Positions 7,980-17,023 are shown, counted from the stretch's first letter. The stretch: DNA of 32,227 bases from CAYUMU01 sp964445985 (GCA_964445985.1 CAYUMU010000074.1:1-32227), one strand, 5' to 3'. A program made the numbers and translations. The notes: generated by a model from the letters alone, not told the origin.

Positions 7980-8870
7980 ATGCGAAATCCTCTTTCCAAG
8001 TGGCGGTTTTCCGTTTCCCTGAGAATGATGCTGCTGGGCGTCGCGGTCTTCGCGGTGCTGATGGCGAAGTGGGCCGCCATTCGGCGAGAACATGAAGAAC
8101 GTCGAAAATTTGTCGAGTCCTGCCGGCTTCAAGGGATTGAAGTCCATTGCGAAGAATATGCGTCGTCCATGGAGGTGCTCGTCTATGGCGACACAATCCG
8201 TTCCATTTCGTCCGCTAGAATCCGGGAGACTTGCCCCCGATCGTTTTGGGAGCAACTCAGCCAAGTAAATCACCGCGAGATCGACTATATCACGTTCAAA
8301 GGCGAAGTCTCACCAGCGGAGTTGGGCGCACTCGGCCAACTCTTCGATCGAATCGACTATTTGGAGTTGAACGGCGAGCTTTCGCTAGCACAATGCCAGG
8401 AGATTGGCTCATTGCCGATACGAAGCCTGAGATTGTTTGACTTCATTTCTCTTAACCAAAGCAGGGCCGCTGCGATCTTGAATGCGCCTTTGGAATTGCT
8501 GTGGCTTAATTTTGGAGAAATCGAGGCGCCGGCAATGACAAGCATATGCCACAAGGTGAGTCTTAACGGCCTCGTGATTTGGGGAGGCGAGTTCCCGCCC
8601 AACGCTCTTGCAACCATGAATCTGCCTGTCCTACGCAGCTTGTGGATCGAATTGCACGCTGATCTCAATTCATCGCACTTGCAGGCTCTCAGCGGTCATC
8701 CCGCGCTGGAGGAATTGGTTCTGGACGAGTGCCCTATCGATGACGAAATCGAGGGCTTGGTGGCGTCGCTTCCCGCCCTGACGTATCTTTCGGTTCGAAA
8801 TACAAAGATGTCGCCCCTTGCGGTCGCAGGCATCCGTGGAAGGTTTACCGGATTGCGCGTGACGTACTAG
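7980..8870 (+). CDS. Membrane-anchored protein with leucine-rich-repeat-like domain
   Basis: The 296-residue product starts with a short basic stretch and one transmembrane helix (about 12-30). This is the N-terminal anchor type common in planctomycete surface proteins. From about residue 95 on, irregular repeats of about 22-26 residues carry regularly spaced leucines (IDYLELNGELS, SLRLFDFISL, LEELVLDECPI, LTYLSVRNTKM), typical of leucine-rich-repeat solenoids. A GGGGGAG stretch lies upstream of the ATG. It probably mediates protein contacts at the membrane, but no partner can be named. Its base composition looks slightly less GC-rich than the neighbours. Confidence 0.7.
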   Translation: MRNPLSKWRFSVSLRMMLLGVAVFAVLMAKWAAIRREHEERRKFVESCRLQGIEVHCEEYASSMEVLVYGDTIRSISSARIRETCPRSFWEQLSQVNHREIDYITFKGEVSPAELGALGQLFDRIDYLELNGELSLAQCQEIGSLPIRSLRLFDFISLNQSRAAAILNAPLELLWLNFGEIEAPAMTSICHKVSLNGLVIWGGEFPPNALATMNLPVLRSLWIELHADLNSSHLQALSGHPALEELVLDECPIDDEIEGLVASLPALTYLSVRNTKMSPLAVAGIRGRFTGLRVTY

Positions 8871-9011
8871 CTTCTGGCTAAGCGCAGATTCTTTGCGAAC
8901 CACCACCTCAGCAGCTTAAGATGGCCGCAGGCTTGCGGCGCTGTCCTTCCTTCGCGGCCCGTAGGGATTCGTCACGCAACGCGCACGCCCGAGCGGCGGC
9001 AAAGGTTATTC

Positions 9012-11396
9012 ATGAGCATGCGAAATTGCCGCATCGGCTTGGTTTTGACGGCTGCAATGTTGGCAGCCAGCTTGCCTACGTGTTATGGAGCCGCAGCCCA
9101 CGGCCAGCCGCTCCCCGGCACACTGCCGCTGACAATGGAAGGCGATATCGCCTCGGCCATGGTCGATGGCATCGACGCTTTCCTGCTCAAGCAACTGGCG
9201 GAAAGCGAGCAGGGTCGGAGCGCACATTGGCAGCGAGACACGCGCTCGCCCGAAGCCTATGCAGCCTCGGTGGAATCCAATCGCCAGCGGCTGGCGAAGA
9301 TCCTCGGTGTACGCGATGCCCGCACGCCGTTCGAGGCGCCGGAATTGGTTGCCACCACGAGCCGACCGGCTTTGGTGGCGAGCGGAGAAACGTATGACGT
9401 GTTCGCCGTGCGTTGGCCGGTGCTACTTGGCTCACACGGAGCGACCATCCACGGCGAGGGGCTGCTGCTGACGCCCAAAGCTGGCCCGCCGTTGGCCAAC
9501 GTGGTTGCGATCCCGCATGCGGATCACACGCCTGAACAAATTGCCGGACTGGTCACCGGCATTCCCCCGGCATCGCAGTACGCGCGCCGATTGGCGGAAA
9601 GCGGCTATCGGGTATTGATTCCCACGTTGATCAGCCGCGACCGTCAGCAGCGCAGCCCCGCCGGTCGCAGCGGCGGCGCGAATCTCACCCATCGCGAATA
9701 TATCTATCGCAGCGCCTTTGTGTTGGGCCGGCACTTGATTGGCTATGAAATACAGAAAGTGCTGGCCGCCGTGGATTGGTTTGCTAAAGCAGCCGGCGAA
9801 GCCGACCCAAGCATTGGCATCATCGGCTGGGGCGAAGGGGGCATGCTGGCCCTGTACGCGGCGGCGCTCGACACGCGGATCGACGCGGTTTGCAGCAGCG
9901 GCTACTTCGGCCCTCGCGAAATCCTGTGGCAACAGCCGCTCGACCGGAATGTGTTTGGACTTCTGGAGCGGTTTGGCGACGCCGAACTGGCCACGCTGGT
10001 CTGGCCGCGCGCGTTGATCATTGAGAATGCCAGCTATCTCGAAGCAGAGTATGCGGGCGAAGGGGGCGCGCCGGCCGTGCTGGTTCATCCGGGCAGCCAG
10101 GCCGTGCAGGCGGAGTTCGACCGCATCGCTAAGCTAGTGCCGCCAGCCGCAGGCAAAATAGCTAGGCCCTCGGCCACCCTCACAAATACCAAAGACAAAA
10201 CCATGGAGCCATTCTTAGGCACGGACACGCTGACAGTATTTTCCGCCCAGCTTGCCGCCGGGTCGAAAGGCGCAGCCGCGGCTATCCAAGGTCAGAGTTC
10301 GAGCAAGCCGCCAGTCATCGCTGTTCGTAATTTGCCTGACGATCAGGCAAGGCAACAGCGTCAGATTCGCGACCTTGACGGTTTCAATCAAGAATTGCTC
10401 GCCGATTCGGCCGATGTTCGACGCGATTTTCTCAAAGGGCTTGATACCAGCAGCCCTGAACAATATGCCAAGACAGTTGAACCCTACCGGGAAATCTTTC
10501 GCCGCGAAGTCATCGGCGCTTTCGATATGCCACGGTCGGCGGCCAATCCGCGTTCGCGGAAAACCTACGACCATGAGAAATGGGCCGGCTACGAAGTGGC
10601 CCTCGACGTGTTCCCCGGCGTGTTCGCGTATGGCGTATTGCTCGTGCCCAAAGATATCAAAGAGGGCGAACGGCGGCCGGTGGTGGTATGTCAGCATGGC
10701 CTGGAGGGCCGCCCCGAGGATACTTTTCTAAATGACCATCGCGCCTATCACGACTATGCCGCCAAACTGTGCGAGCGAGGTTTCATCACCTTCGCGCCAC
10801 AAAACCCCTATATCTTTGGCGATCGTTTTCGCACCCTGCAGCGCAAGGCCAATCCGCTGGGCAAGACGCTGTTTTCGATCATTGTGCCGCAGCATCAGCA
10901 ACTGGTGAACTGGTTGAAAACATTGCCCATGGTCGATGGCCAGCGGATTGCCTTTTATGGTCTTTCCTATGGCGGCAAGAGCGCCATGCGGATCCCGCCG
11001 CTCGTGCCTGAATATTGTCTCTCGATTTGTTCGGCCGACTTCAATGAGTGGGTGGCCAAGAATGCGTCGACGCGGCTGCCCTTCAGCTATATCTGGACCA
11101 AGGAATATGAGATTTTCGAATTCGACCTCGGCAATACCTTCAATTATGCCGAAATGGCCGCGCTGATCGCGCCCCGGCCGTTCATGGTCGAGCGAGGGCA
11201 TACCGACGGCGTCTCGACCGACGAATGGGTGGCCTTCGAATTCGCCAAGGTTCGCAACCTGTACGCGCATCGCCTCAAGCTGCCGAACCGCTGCGAAATT
11301 GAATTCTTCGACGGTCCTCACGCCATCAACGGGCAGGGAACCTTTCGGTTTTTGCATCGGCATTTGAATTGGCCGGAACCGGTTGACGAAGAATAG
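9012..11396 (+). CDS. Secreted tandem alpha/beta hydrolase (acetyl-xylan-esterase/dienelactone-hydrolase-like)
   Basis: This 794-residue protein has a signal peptide (about 1-26, cut near TCYGAAA) and two consecutive alpha/beta-hydrolase halves. The C-terminal half looks catalytically complete: nucleophile elbow FYGLSYGG (Ser about 651), HGLEGRPED oxyanion region, an acid in HTDGVSTDEW, and a histidine in DGPHAING (about 770). In the N-terminal half the elbow reads IIGWGEGG (about 271-278), with glycine where the serine should be, so this half is probably non-catalytic. The family includes extracytoplasmic esterases acting on polysaccharide or other esters; the substrate here is unknown. The linker (about 375-400) is Ala/Thr/Lys-rich. 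The perfect hairpin at 11408-11436 follows the stop. An alternative ATG lies two codons downstream. Confidence 0.85.
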   Translation: MSMRNCRIGLVLTAAMLAASLPTCYGAAAHGQPLPGTLPLTMEGDIASAMVDGIDAFLLKQLAESEQGRSAHWQRDTRSPEAYAASVESNRQRLAKILGVRDARTPFEAPELVATTSRPALVASGETYDVFAVRWPVLLGSHGATIHGEGLLLTPKAGPPLANVVAIPHADHTPEQIAGLVTGIPPASQYARRLAESGYRVLIPTLISRDRQQRSPAGRSGGANLTHREYIYRSAFVLGRHLIGYEIQKVLAAVDWFAKAAGEADPSIGIIGWGEGGMLALYAAALDTRIDAVCSSGYFGPREILWQQPLDRNVFGLLERFGDAELATLVWPRALIIENASYLEAEYAGEGGAPAVLVHPGSQAVQAEFDRIAKLVPPAAGKIARPSATLTNTKDKTMEPFLGTDTLTVFSAQLAAGSKGAAAAIQGQSSSKPPVIAVRNLPDDQARQQRQIRDLDGFNQELLADSADVRRDFLKGLDTSSPEQYAKTVEPYREIFRREVIGAFDMPRSAANPRSRKTYDHEKWAGYEVALDVFPGVFAYGVLLVPKDIKEGERRPVVVCQHGLEGRPEDTFLNDHRAYHDYAAKLCERGFITFAPQNPYIFGDRFRTLQRKANPLGKTLFSIIVPQHQQLVNWLKTLPMVDGQRIAFYGLSYGGKSAMRIPPLVPEYCLSICSADFNEWVAKNASTRLPFSYIWTKEYEIFEFDLGNTFNYAEMAALIAPRPFMVERGHTDGVSTDEWVAFEFAKVRNLYAHRLKLPNRCEIEFFDGPHAINGQGTFRFLHRHLNWPEPVDEE

Positions 11397-11407
11397 CATT
11401 CGGGCAT

Positions 11408-11436
11408 AGTCGTCTTTCGCGGAGCGAAAGACGACT
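11408..11436. repeat. 13-bp perfect palindrome, CTTTCGCGGAGCGAAAG family
   Basis: Arms 11408-11420 and 11424-11436 are exact reverse complements around a GGA loop. The element starts 12 bases after the hydrolase stop codon and is followed by a short T-rich stretch, so it may act as its terminator. The same core occurs at 16958-16993 and 29433-29463. Confidence 0.75.
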
Positions 11437-11465
11437 TTATTCATAACCCCGTACCCATTGGATTC

Positions 11466-11837
11466 ATGCCAAGCGTCTTTGAACAGATTGGCCAAGACGG
11501 CTTCGAGCGATTGGTGGCCGGGTTCTATGCCCGCGTGCCTCAAGACGCCGTCCTCGGCCCCATGTACCCTGCCGACGAAATGGCAGAGGCCCAGCGCCGC
11601 CTGCTGGGGTTCCTCGTCTACCGCTTTGGAGGGCCGCCCGATTACCTGCACTGGCGAGGGCACCCGGCCCTGCGGATGCGGCACGCCCCCTTTGTGATTG
11701 ACCAGGCGGCTCGCGATCGCTGGGTGGAGTTAATGAGCCAGGCCCTGCAAGACGCCCAACTGCCGTCGCCGGCGGCGGCCGAGTTGCAGGAGTTCTTCGC
11801 CCACATGGCCAGTTTTTTGATCAACCGGCGGGCGTGA
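11466..11837 (+). CDS. glbO: Group II truncated haemoglobin
   Basis: The 123-residue protein has the length and the diagnostic blocks of group II (trHbO-type) truncated haemoglobins: FY at helix B (Tyr21, B10), the FGGPPDYLHWRGHPALRMRH segment in two parts, proximal His73 (F8) in LRMRHAPF, and Trp86 (G8) in RDRWVELM. Such proteins bind haem and O2, NO or peroxide in the cytoplasm and are usually linked to redox or nitrosative-stress handling. It stands alone between the hydrolase and tsaE, about 70 bases after the former, with a palindrome in between, so it is probably a separate transcript. No Shine-Dalgarno is obvious. Confidence 0.92.
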   Translation: MPSVFEQIGQDGFERLVAGFYARVPQDAVLGPMYPADEMAEAQRRLLGFLVYRFGGPPDYLHWRGHPALRMRHAPFVIDQAARDRWVELMSQALQDAQLPSPAAAELQEFFAHMASFLINRRA

Positions 11838-12068
11838 AGGGTCGCCAGGAAAGCGCGACAATACATCCGGCCCTCCGGCCTGGCAATCCAAGATTCGGAC
11901 TAGACCGGGAGCATTTGGTAAGCTAAGAAAAAGAAAGCCTGTCACTTGGCAGTTGCCCCAAGCACAATCCAGTTGGTAGGTTTACTTTACATCGTTTGCT
12001 GGGCGAAGTGGCCGCACGGAGCGGTAGTCGCCGGCAGGGGTTTTTTTGAGACGCCACGCTTGACGACC

Positions 12069-12542
12069 ATGGCGACGATGCAACACGCGATCGACGTCGA
12101 TAAACTCTCCGACACCCAGCGACTGGGCCGGAAGCTGGCTGCCCTTTTGCCCCGAGGTTCGGTGGTGGCCCTCAATGGCCCGCTGGGCGCTGGCAAAACG
12201 CAATTGGTACAAGCGGTGGCCGACGGCTGCGGCATCGACCCAGCCGACGTCACCAGTCCCACCTATGTGCTGTTGCAAGAGTATATCGGCAACCCATCCA
12301 TCTTCCATTTCGATGTGTACCGGCTCAAAGACCAGGAAGAATTCCTGCAATTGGGGGCCGAAGAATACTTCGAGGGCGACGGCCTGTGCTTGATTGAGTG
12401 GGCTGATCGCGTGCAGGCCTACCTGCCCGAAGAACATCTCGAAATCCAGATCGAGGTCACCGGCGAGAACTCGCGGCGGTTCACCATCACGGCCCACGGC
12501 GAGAGCTACGATTGGCTGATTCCTAAACTGGCAGCCAGGTAG
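12069..12542 (+). CDS. tsaE: tRNA t6A37 biosynthesis ATPase TsaE
   Basis: TsaE is the small P-loop ATPase that works with TsaB and TsaD in forming N6-threonylcarbamoyl-adenosine on tRNAs. The 157-residue product has the Walker A motif GPLGAGKT (37-44), the TSPTYVLLQEY segment, FHFDVYRL, and LCLIEWADR near the C-terminus, all typical of the family. The start at 12069 is chosen because the longer frame from 11946 adds 41 residues that match nothing in TsaE. A second ATG lies three codons further on. Its stop is 2 bases from the start of the ferredoxin gene, so the two are likely co-transcribed. Partners tsaB and tsaD are not in the window. Confidence 0.93.
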   Translation: MATMQHAIDVDKLSDTQRLGRKLAALLPRGSVVALNGPLGAGKTQLVQAVADGCGIDPADVTSPTYVLLQEYIGNPSIFHFDVYRLKDQEEFLQLGAEEYFEGDGLCLIEWADRVQAYLPEEHLEIQIEVTGENSRRFTITAHGESYDWLIPKLAAR

Positions 12543-12544
12543 TT

Positions 12545-12982
12545 ATGCCTGCTTTCGATTGTCATGTATTTGTGTGCTGCAACGAGCGGCCCGGTGGGCA
12601 TCCGCGAGGGTGCTGCCACCCCGAGGGTTCGGCCCTGCGCGACGCGCTCAAGGCCGAACTGAACCGGCATGGGCGGAGCGAGCTGCTGGCCCGCGTGAAT
12701 CAGGCCGGCTGTTTGGATCAGTGCGAATTTGGGCCCACGCTGGTGATCTACCCTCGGGGTATTTGGTATGGTCGCGTGACCCTGGCCGACGTGCCGCGGA
12801 TCGTGGAACAAACCATCCTCGGCCGGCAGGTGCTCGAAGACCTGCGGATTCCCGACGAATGTCTCAACACCAAGGGGCGCGTGGCCTGGACCTCTGGCCC
12901 GGCATCCGGTGGCCCAGTATCCGGTGGCCCAGTATCCGGTGATTCCGTGGCCGGTGATTCCTCCGCTACCCCGCTCAAATAA
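12545..12982 (+). CDS. Thioredoxin-like [2Fe-2S] ferredoxin
   Basis: The 145-residue protein carries the cysteine pattern of thioredoxin-fold [2Fe-2S] ferredoxins: VCCNERPGGHPRGCC (Cys11/12 and Cys23/24) and GCLDQCEFGP (Cys56, Cys60), followed by the family segment VIYPRGIWYGRV. It should carry electrons in the cytoplasm; the partner enzyme is unknown. The core ends near residue 115. After that comes a low-complexity tail built from 15-base tandem repeats encoding GPVSG-like pentapeptides (12896-12955), which is not a usual part of the fold. It lies 2 bases after tsaE and 9 bases before trkA, in an apparent operon. Confidence 0.9.
   Translation: MPAFDCHVFVCCNERPGGHPRGCCHPEGSALRDALKAELNRHGRSELLARVNQAGCLDQCEFGPTLVIYPRGIWYGRVTLADVPRIVEQTILGRQVLEDLRIPDECLNTKGRVAWTSGPASGGPVSGGPVSGDSVAGDSSATPLK
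12896..12955 (+). repeat. 15-bp tandem repeat inside the ferredoxin gene, 4 units
   Basis: Units at 12896-12910, 12911-12925, 12926-12940 and 12941-12955 share ccggt ends. Units 2 and 3 are identical and units 1 and 4 diverge. Being a multiple of three, gain or loss of a unit would change the GPVSG pentapeptide tail without shifting the frame. Confidence 0.8.
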
Positions 12983-12991
12983 AGCACCGCC

Positions 12992-14329
12992 ATGAGGATT
13001 GTCGTCTTGGGGGCCGGCACGGTCGGTTACTCCATTACCCGGCTGCTCTGTCAACATCGTCACAGTGTCACCGTGGTCGATGCCAACGCCGAGCACGCGC
13101 GGCAGCTGAACGAAACGCTCGACGCCAAAGTGATTGTAGGCTCGGCTTCGCAATCCAGCGTGCTGTTTCAAGCAGGCGTGCTCGACTGCGATATTTGCCT
13201 GGCCGTGACCGGCAGCGACGAAACCAACCTGGTGTCGGCCAGCATTGCCAAAGCCATGGGAGCCCGCCGCACGCTGGCCCGAGTCTATTCTTCGGTGCTT
13301 CGCGACGCCAGCACCTTCGACTACCAACGCCACTTCCGCGTCGATCGCATCCTGAGCCTGGAGCATCTCTCGGGCATGGATCTGGCCCGCGCCATTCGCA
13401 AGGTCGGCTCCATCGCCATCGAGCACTTTGCCCGCGGCGAGCTCGAAGTGCAAGAAGTTTTGGTGCAAGCAGGCACCCGGGGCACCCGCGCCCCGCTCAA
13501 AGAACTCAAGGTTCCGCGCGGCGTGCGAATCGGCTCGATCCTTCGCGACGGCCTCATCCGCATCGCCAAGGCCGACGACCACCTGCAGGGCGAAGATCGC
13601 ATCACCTTGCTCGGACCTCAAGACGAAGTTGAGGATCTGCGCGATTGGTTCCAGAAGGAATCGCCACCTCGTCAAAGCGTGGTCATTGCCGGCGGCGGCG
13701 AAACCGGGTTCCACCTGGCGCGCGCGCTGATGGGGCGGCGATATTCCGTGATGATTTTGGAAGCCGACCGCAACCGCTGCGAGTTTCTGGCCAACCAACT
13801 GCGGCACGTTACCGTGGTGCACCGCAACGCCACGCGGCGGGTCGATCTGGAAGAAGAACGCGTGGGCAAGGCCGACTTCTTCGCCGCCTGCACCGGCGAC
13901 GACGAAGACAACATCATGGCGGGCGTGGAAGCCCGCGAACTGGGCGCCGAGAACATTCTCGCGGTCGTCAACCGGCCCGACTATGGAAACGTGGTCGGCA
14001 AGCTGGGCATCGACCACGTGGTGAGCCCTCGCGTGGTGATGGCCAAAGAAGTGCTTGGTTTCCTCAACACGGGGGCCATCATCTCCCGCTGGTCGGTCGG
14101 CGGCGGCAATGTGCATATTCTTGAGGTCGAAGTCGTGGCAGGGGCGCCGGTCACCGAAACCACGCTGGCCGGGCTCAAGCTGCCCCCCGGCTGCCTGGTG
14201 GCGGCCATGATGCGGGAGAACTACGCCCGCGTGCCGGGCGCCGATGACCGGCTGCGCGAGGGCGACACGGTTTTGCTGCTGGTCGAAAACGCCGCGGAAA
14301 AAGCCACGCTGGCCTTGTTTGACAAGTAG
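12992..14329 (+). CDS. trkA: Trk potassium uptake regulatory subunit TrkA
   Basis: TrkA is the cytoplasmic NAD(H)/nucleotide-binding ring subunit that gates Trk/Ktr potassium channels. The 445-residue product shows two RCK units. The first starts with the Rossmann motif GAGTVG (7-12) and the second with GGGETG (about 233-238), each followed by a nucleotide-binding acidic residue (VVDAN, ILEAD) and by a TrkA-C domain. The length is close to E. coli TrkA (458). It follows the ferredoxin gene by 9 bases. No trkH/trkG membrane subunit is in the window; downstream is a convergent gene, so the channel gene must be elsewhere. A hairpin at 14328-14353 may end the transcript. Confidence 0.93.
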   Translation: MRIVVLGAGTVGYSITRLLCQHRHSVTVVDANAEHARQLNETLDAKVIVGSASQSSVLFQAGVLDCDICLAVTGSDETNLVSASIAKAMGARRTLARVYSSVLRDASTFDYQRHFRVDRILSLEHLSGMDLARAIRKVGSIAIEHFARGELEVQEVLVQAGTRGTRAPLKELKVPRGVRIGSILRDGLIRIAKADDHLQGEDRITLLGPQDEVEDLRDWFQKESPPRQSVVIAGGGETGFHLARALMGRRYSVMILEADRNRCEFLANQLRHVTVVHRNATRRVDLEEERVGKADFFAACTGDDEDNIMAGVEARELGAENILAVVNRPDYGNVVGKLGIDHVVSPRVVMAKEVLGFLNTGAIISRWSVGGGNVHILEVEVVAGAPVTETTLAGLKLPPGCLVAAMMRENYARVPGADDRLREGDTVLLLVENAAEKATLALFDK

Positions 14330-14353
14330 ACCAGCGGTCGCCGACCGCGGTCT
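14328..14353 (+). terminator. Interrupted hairpin at the end of trkA
   Basis: Outer arms AGACC/GGTCT and inner arms CGGTC/GACCG pair around a GCC loop, with a 2-versus-1 base bulge. The stem overlaps the trkA stop codon and lies between convergent genes. No T-tract follows. Confidence 0.35.
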
Positions 14354-14533
14354 GATAACCGGCACATAGCAGCGAACCCGCGCCGTCATTCATCAACGGA
14401 CGCGGCAGTGGAACGCGCGGCTGCTGAACAAGCATGGCCGGTTGTCAAGCCTCCCCGCTTCGCCGTCGAGAGCCAATCCATCTGGCGATTCGCTTCGTTT
14501 TCCGATCCGAGGGCCGCCTTGGGTAGACCTGCC

Positions 14534-15472
14534 CTACGAAAACTTCGGATAGGCAACTTGCCCAGCGAACTCGGTGCGCGTTTGGAAAATGGTTTTGCCG
14601 GCCGTGATATACAAGGTGCGGCCGTCGGGGCCTCCAAACGCCAGGTTCGTGAGCACATCTTCGGGAATCGGGATTCGCCCGCTGAGCTCGCCCGCGGGGC
14701 TGATCACGTAGATGCCGGGCGGAACGTCGGCCGTTTCGTGCGGACCTCGCGGGGTGGCGATTCCGGCCGCCGCGTAAATATTGCCGGCCGTATCGAGCCG
14801 GATGCCGTCGGCGCCGCGACCGGGGGCAAAATCGAACAGCGGTCGCTGCTGGCTGGGGTTGCCGTGTTGGTCGAGGTCGAAGACCCAGATCTTGCGGTTC
14901 CCGCCCACCACGGGGCAACTATCGACCAGGTACAAGGTGCGGCCGTCTTGGGTCACGGCAATGCCGTTGGGGCGCTGGATGGCCGGCTGCTTGAGAATGC
15001 GCCGCACGCTGCCGTCGAGATCGATCCGGTAGACGCCTTCGATCGCCATCTCCACATCGGCCCGATCGCCGTAGCGAGGGTCGGTGAAGTAGACGCGCCC
15101 CTGGCCATCCACGCAGATATCGTTCGGCGAGTTGTAACGCACGCCGTCAAAGCGGTCGGTGATCACGGTGTATTCGCCCGTGGTCAAATCCGTGCGGGCA
15201 ATCCGCCGCGCTCCGCCTGCTTCGGCCCCTTCGCAATGATAGAGCCGGCCCTCGGCGTCGAAGGTTTGGCCGTTGCAGCGGAAGCTCGGCTCGCGAAACA
15301 CGCTCCGCGCGCCGTCAGGCGAAAGCTTGAAAATCCGGTTGCCTTCGATGTCGGCAAAATACAGGTTGCCGGCCGCGTCGACGGCAGGGCCTTCGGTGAA
15401 CACCAGGCAGGTGGCGGGTTGCGCCGGCTCGGCGCCGGAGGGTAGCGGCAGGCGGGTGTAACATTCGTTCAT
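14534..15472 (-). CDS. SMP-30/gluconolactonase/LRE family protein
   Basis: A 312-residue six-bladed beta-propeller of the SMP-30 family, which hydrolyses sugar lactones such as gluconolactone using one divalent metal. The expected ligands are visible: Glu27 in FTEGPAV, the asparagine of NSPNDICV (about 118), the asparagine of RPNGIAV, and the aspartate of GADGIRLD. Repeated blade strands (GNLYFADIEGNRI, GRVYFTDPRYGD, RTLYLVDSCPV, GNIYAAAGIAT, RTLYITAGKT) cover the chain. There is no signal peptide, so it should be cytoplasmic. It lies 63 bases after glcF on the same strand and may be part of one sugar-acid oxidation transcript. Confidence 0.9.
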   Translation of the reverse strand: MNECYTRLPLPSGAEPAQPATCLVFTEGPAVDAAGNLYFADIEGNRIFKLSPDGARSVFREPSFRCNGQTFDAEGRLYHCEGAEAGGARRIARTDLTTGEYTVITDRFDGVRYNSPNDICVDGQGRVYFTDPRYGDRADVEMAIEGVYRIDLDGSVRRILKQPAIQRPNGIAVTQDGRTLYLVDSCPVVGGNRKIWVFDLDQHGNPSQQRPLFDFAPGRGADGIRLDTAGNIYAAAGIATPRGPHETADVPPGIYVISPAGELSGRIPIPEDVLTNLAFGGPDGRTLYITAGKTIFQTRTEFAGQVAYPKFS

Positions 15473-15535
15473 GGAAGATCGATACTCAACGCTGCGAGGT
15501 GAAGTTTCGGTGGAAGCCCTTGGCTGCTGGCGCGC

Positions 15536-16906
15536 CTATTTTCCTGCCTGATAGCTGCGGTCGAGCAGTTCCACGGGATGCACAATTTCCAACGGTTGAT
15601 GCTGGAGCCGAGCCTCGCGCATGATCTGCAGCAGGCAGCCGGCGTTGGCGGTGGCGACCACGTTGGCCCCGGTCTTGAGAATGTTGCCCAACTTGCGTTG
15701 GCTGAGCCGGGCCGACATTTCGGGCTCCGTCAGGTTGTAGGTGCCAGCCGCGCCGCAGCACAACTCGCTCTCGGGCAGTTCGACCAACTGCAAGCCGGGG
15801 ATCTGCTTGAGCAGGTTCCGCGGCGCCTCGCGCACCTTTTGGGCGTGCACCAGGTGGCAGGCGTCGTGATAGGTGACCTTCAGCGGCAACTCCCCCCGCG
15901 GGGGAAGGAAGCCCAGTTCGTCCAAGAATTCGTTGATGTCGCGGACCTTGTGGGCGAAGCCTTCGCGGGCCGCGGTTTGCGAGTCGTCCCAATGATGGCC
16001 ATAGTCTTTGAGCATGGAGCCGCAGCCGGCCACGTTCACAATCACGGCGTCGCAATCGGCCGCTTCGAACGCCGCCACGTTGGCGTCGGCCATGGCTTGA
16101 GCCGGTTCGCTGCTGCCGGCGTGAAAATGAATGGCCCCGCAACACTGCTGATTCCGCGGGACCACCACTTCGCAACCGTTTTCCTGCAGCACGCGGGCCG
16201 TGGCCCAATGGGCGTGGCGGAACATCACGTCGCCCACACAGCCTGTGAACAGGGCCACCCTGGCGCGACGCGGCCCGATGGCCGGCAGCACCTCGGGCAA
16301 TTGCGGTTGCGACCTGGCGGGTGGCGGCAGCATGGTGACCAATTGCTGCAACCGGCGGGGAAGCAGGCGCGTGAGTCGCAATGTTTCGGCCGCTTTCATC
16401 AGGCCCAAGCGTTGGGCCAGTCGGGCCGGCCACAGGGCCGCGCGCATGCGGCCGGGGTACGGGAAAATGCCAAACAGAATCCAGCGGTGGAACCAGTCGT
16501 TGGTCTTGGCGTCGGGCGTGCCTGCCGCGTTGTGCTCCATCGCCACGCGGAAGGGCTCGATCAATTTGCCGTATTGAACGCCGGAGGGGCAAGCCGTTTC
16601 GCAAGCCCGGCAGTCGAGACACAATTCCAGGTGGCGACGCACTTCGCGATTCAATCCCAGGCGGCCATCGGTCACCGCCCGCATCAAGTAGATGCGGCCA
16701 CGAGGGCTGTCGTTCTCGTCGCCCAATTCCACGTAAGTAGGGCATGACGCCGTGCAAAGTCCGCAATGCACGCAGTCCAAGAACAGCTCGTAGTTGATAT
16801 TCGCGCCGGGGTTGCTGGTATCGATCGGCCGCACGTGGGTGTCGCTGGGCGTGGGGAAGGGAGGCTGCTCCGACTCGTTGCTGGCAATCGGCGTGGGATG
16901 GTTCAT
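15536..16906 (-). CDS. glcF: Glycolate oxidase iron-sulfur subunit GlcF
   Basis: GlcF passes electrons from the flavin subunits of glycolate/lactate-type dehydrogenases to the membrane chain. The 456-residue protein has two [4Fe-4S] ferredoxin motifs, CVHCGLCTASCP (45-56) and CLDCRACETACP (96-107), then two CCG domains with QQCCGAIHFHAG (about 252) and ELCCGAAGTY (about 382). This layout and length are typical of GlcF. It follows glcE on the same strand after a 117-base gap containing a palindrome. No catalytic GlcD subunit is adjacent, so the partner flavoprotein is elsewhere or GlcE serves with another one. A longer open frame on the same strand (15486-17411) is a frame shadow. Confidence 0.93.
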   Translation of the reverse strand: MNHPTPIASNESEQPPFPTPSDTHVRPIDTSNPGANINYELFLDCVHCGLCTASCPTYVELGDENDSPRGRIYLMRAVTDGRLGLNREVRRHLELCLDCRACETACPSGVQYGKLIEPFRVAMEHNAAGTPDAKTNDWFHRWILFGIFPYPGRMRAALWPARLAQRLGLMKAAETLRLTRLLPRRLQQLVTMLPPPARSQPQLPEVLPAIGPRRARVALFTGCVGDVMFRHAHWATARVLQENGCEVVVPRNQQCCGAIHFHAGSSEPAQAMADANVAAFEAADCDAVIVNVAGCGSMLKDYGHHWDDSQTAAREGFAHKVRDINEFLDELGFLPPRGELPLKVTYHDACHLVHAQKVREAPRNLLKQIPGLQLVELPESELCCGAAGTYNLTEPEMSARLSQRKLGNILKTGANVVATANAGCLLQIMREARLQHQPLEIVHPVELLDRSYQAGK

Positions 16907-16957
16907 GGCGGCGCGCGAGGAGTAGCGAGTGGGCGAAAGGAGCCATCGTCGTCGCCC

Positions 16958-16993
16958 TTCGCTCCGCGAAAGGACTTGCTTTCGCGGAGCGAA
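16958..16993. repeat. 15-bp inverted repeat, two copies of the CTTTCGCGGAGCGAAAG core
   Basis: Arms 16958-16972 and 16979-16993 are exact reverse complements around a 6-base loop. Each arm is itself nearly palindromic and carries the core seen at 11408-11436 and 29433-29463. It lies between glcE and glcF, where it could shape relative expression of the two genes. Confidence 0.75.
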
Positions 16994-17023
16994 AGCCGAT
17001 TTTGTTTGTCGTGCAATCCACTA

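Noticed and set aside
12506..14389. 627-codon open frame on the minus strand
   Set aside because: It is antisense to trkA and the ferredoxin gene; the translated product is His/Gly/Asp-rich with no domain.
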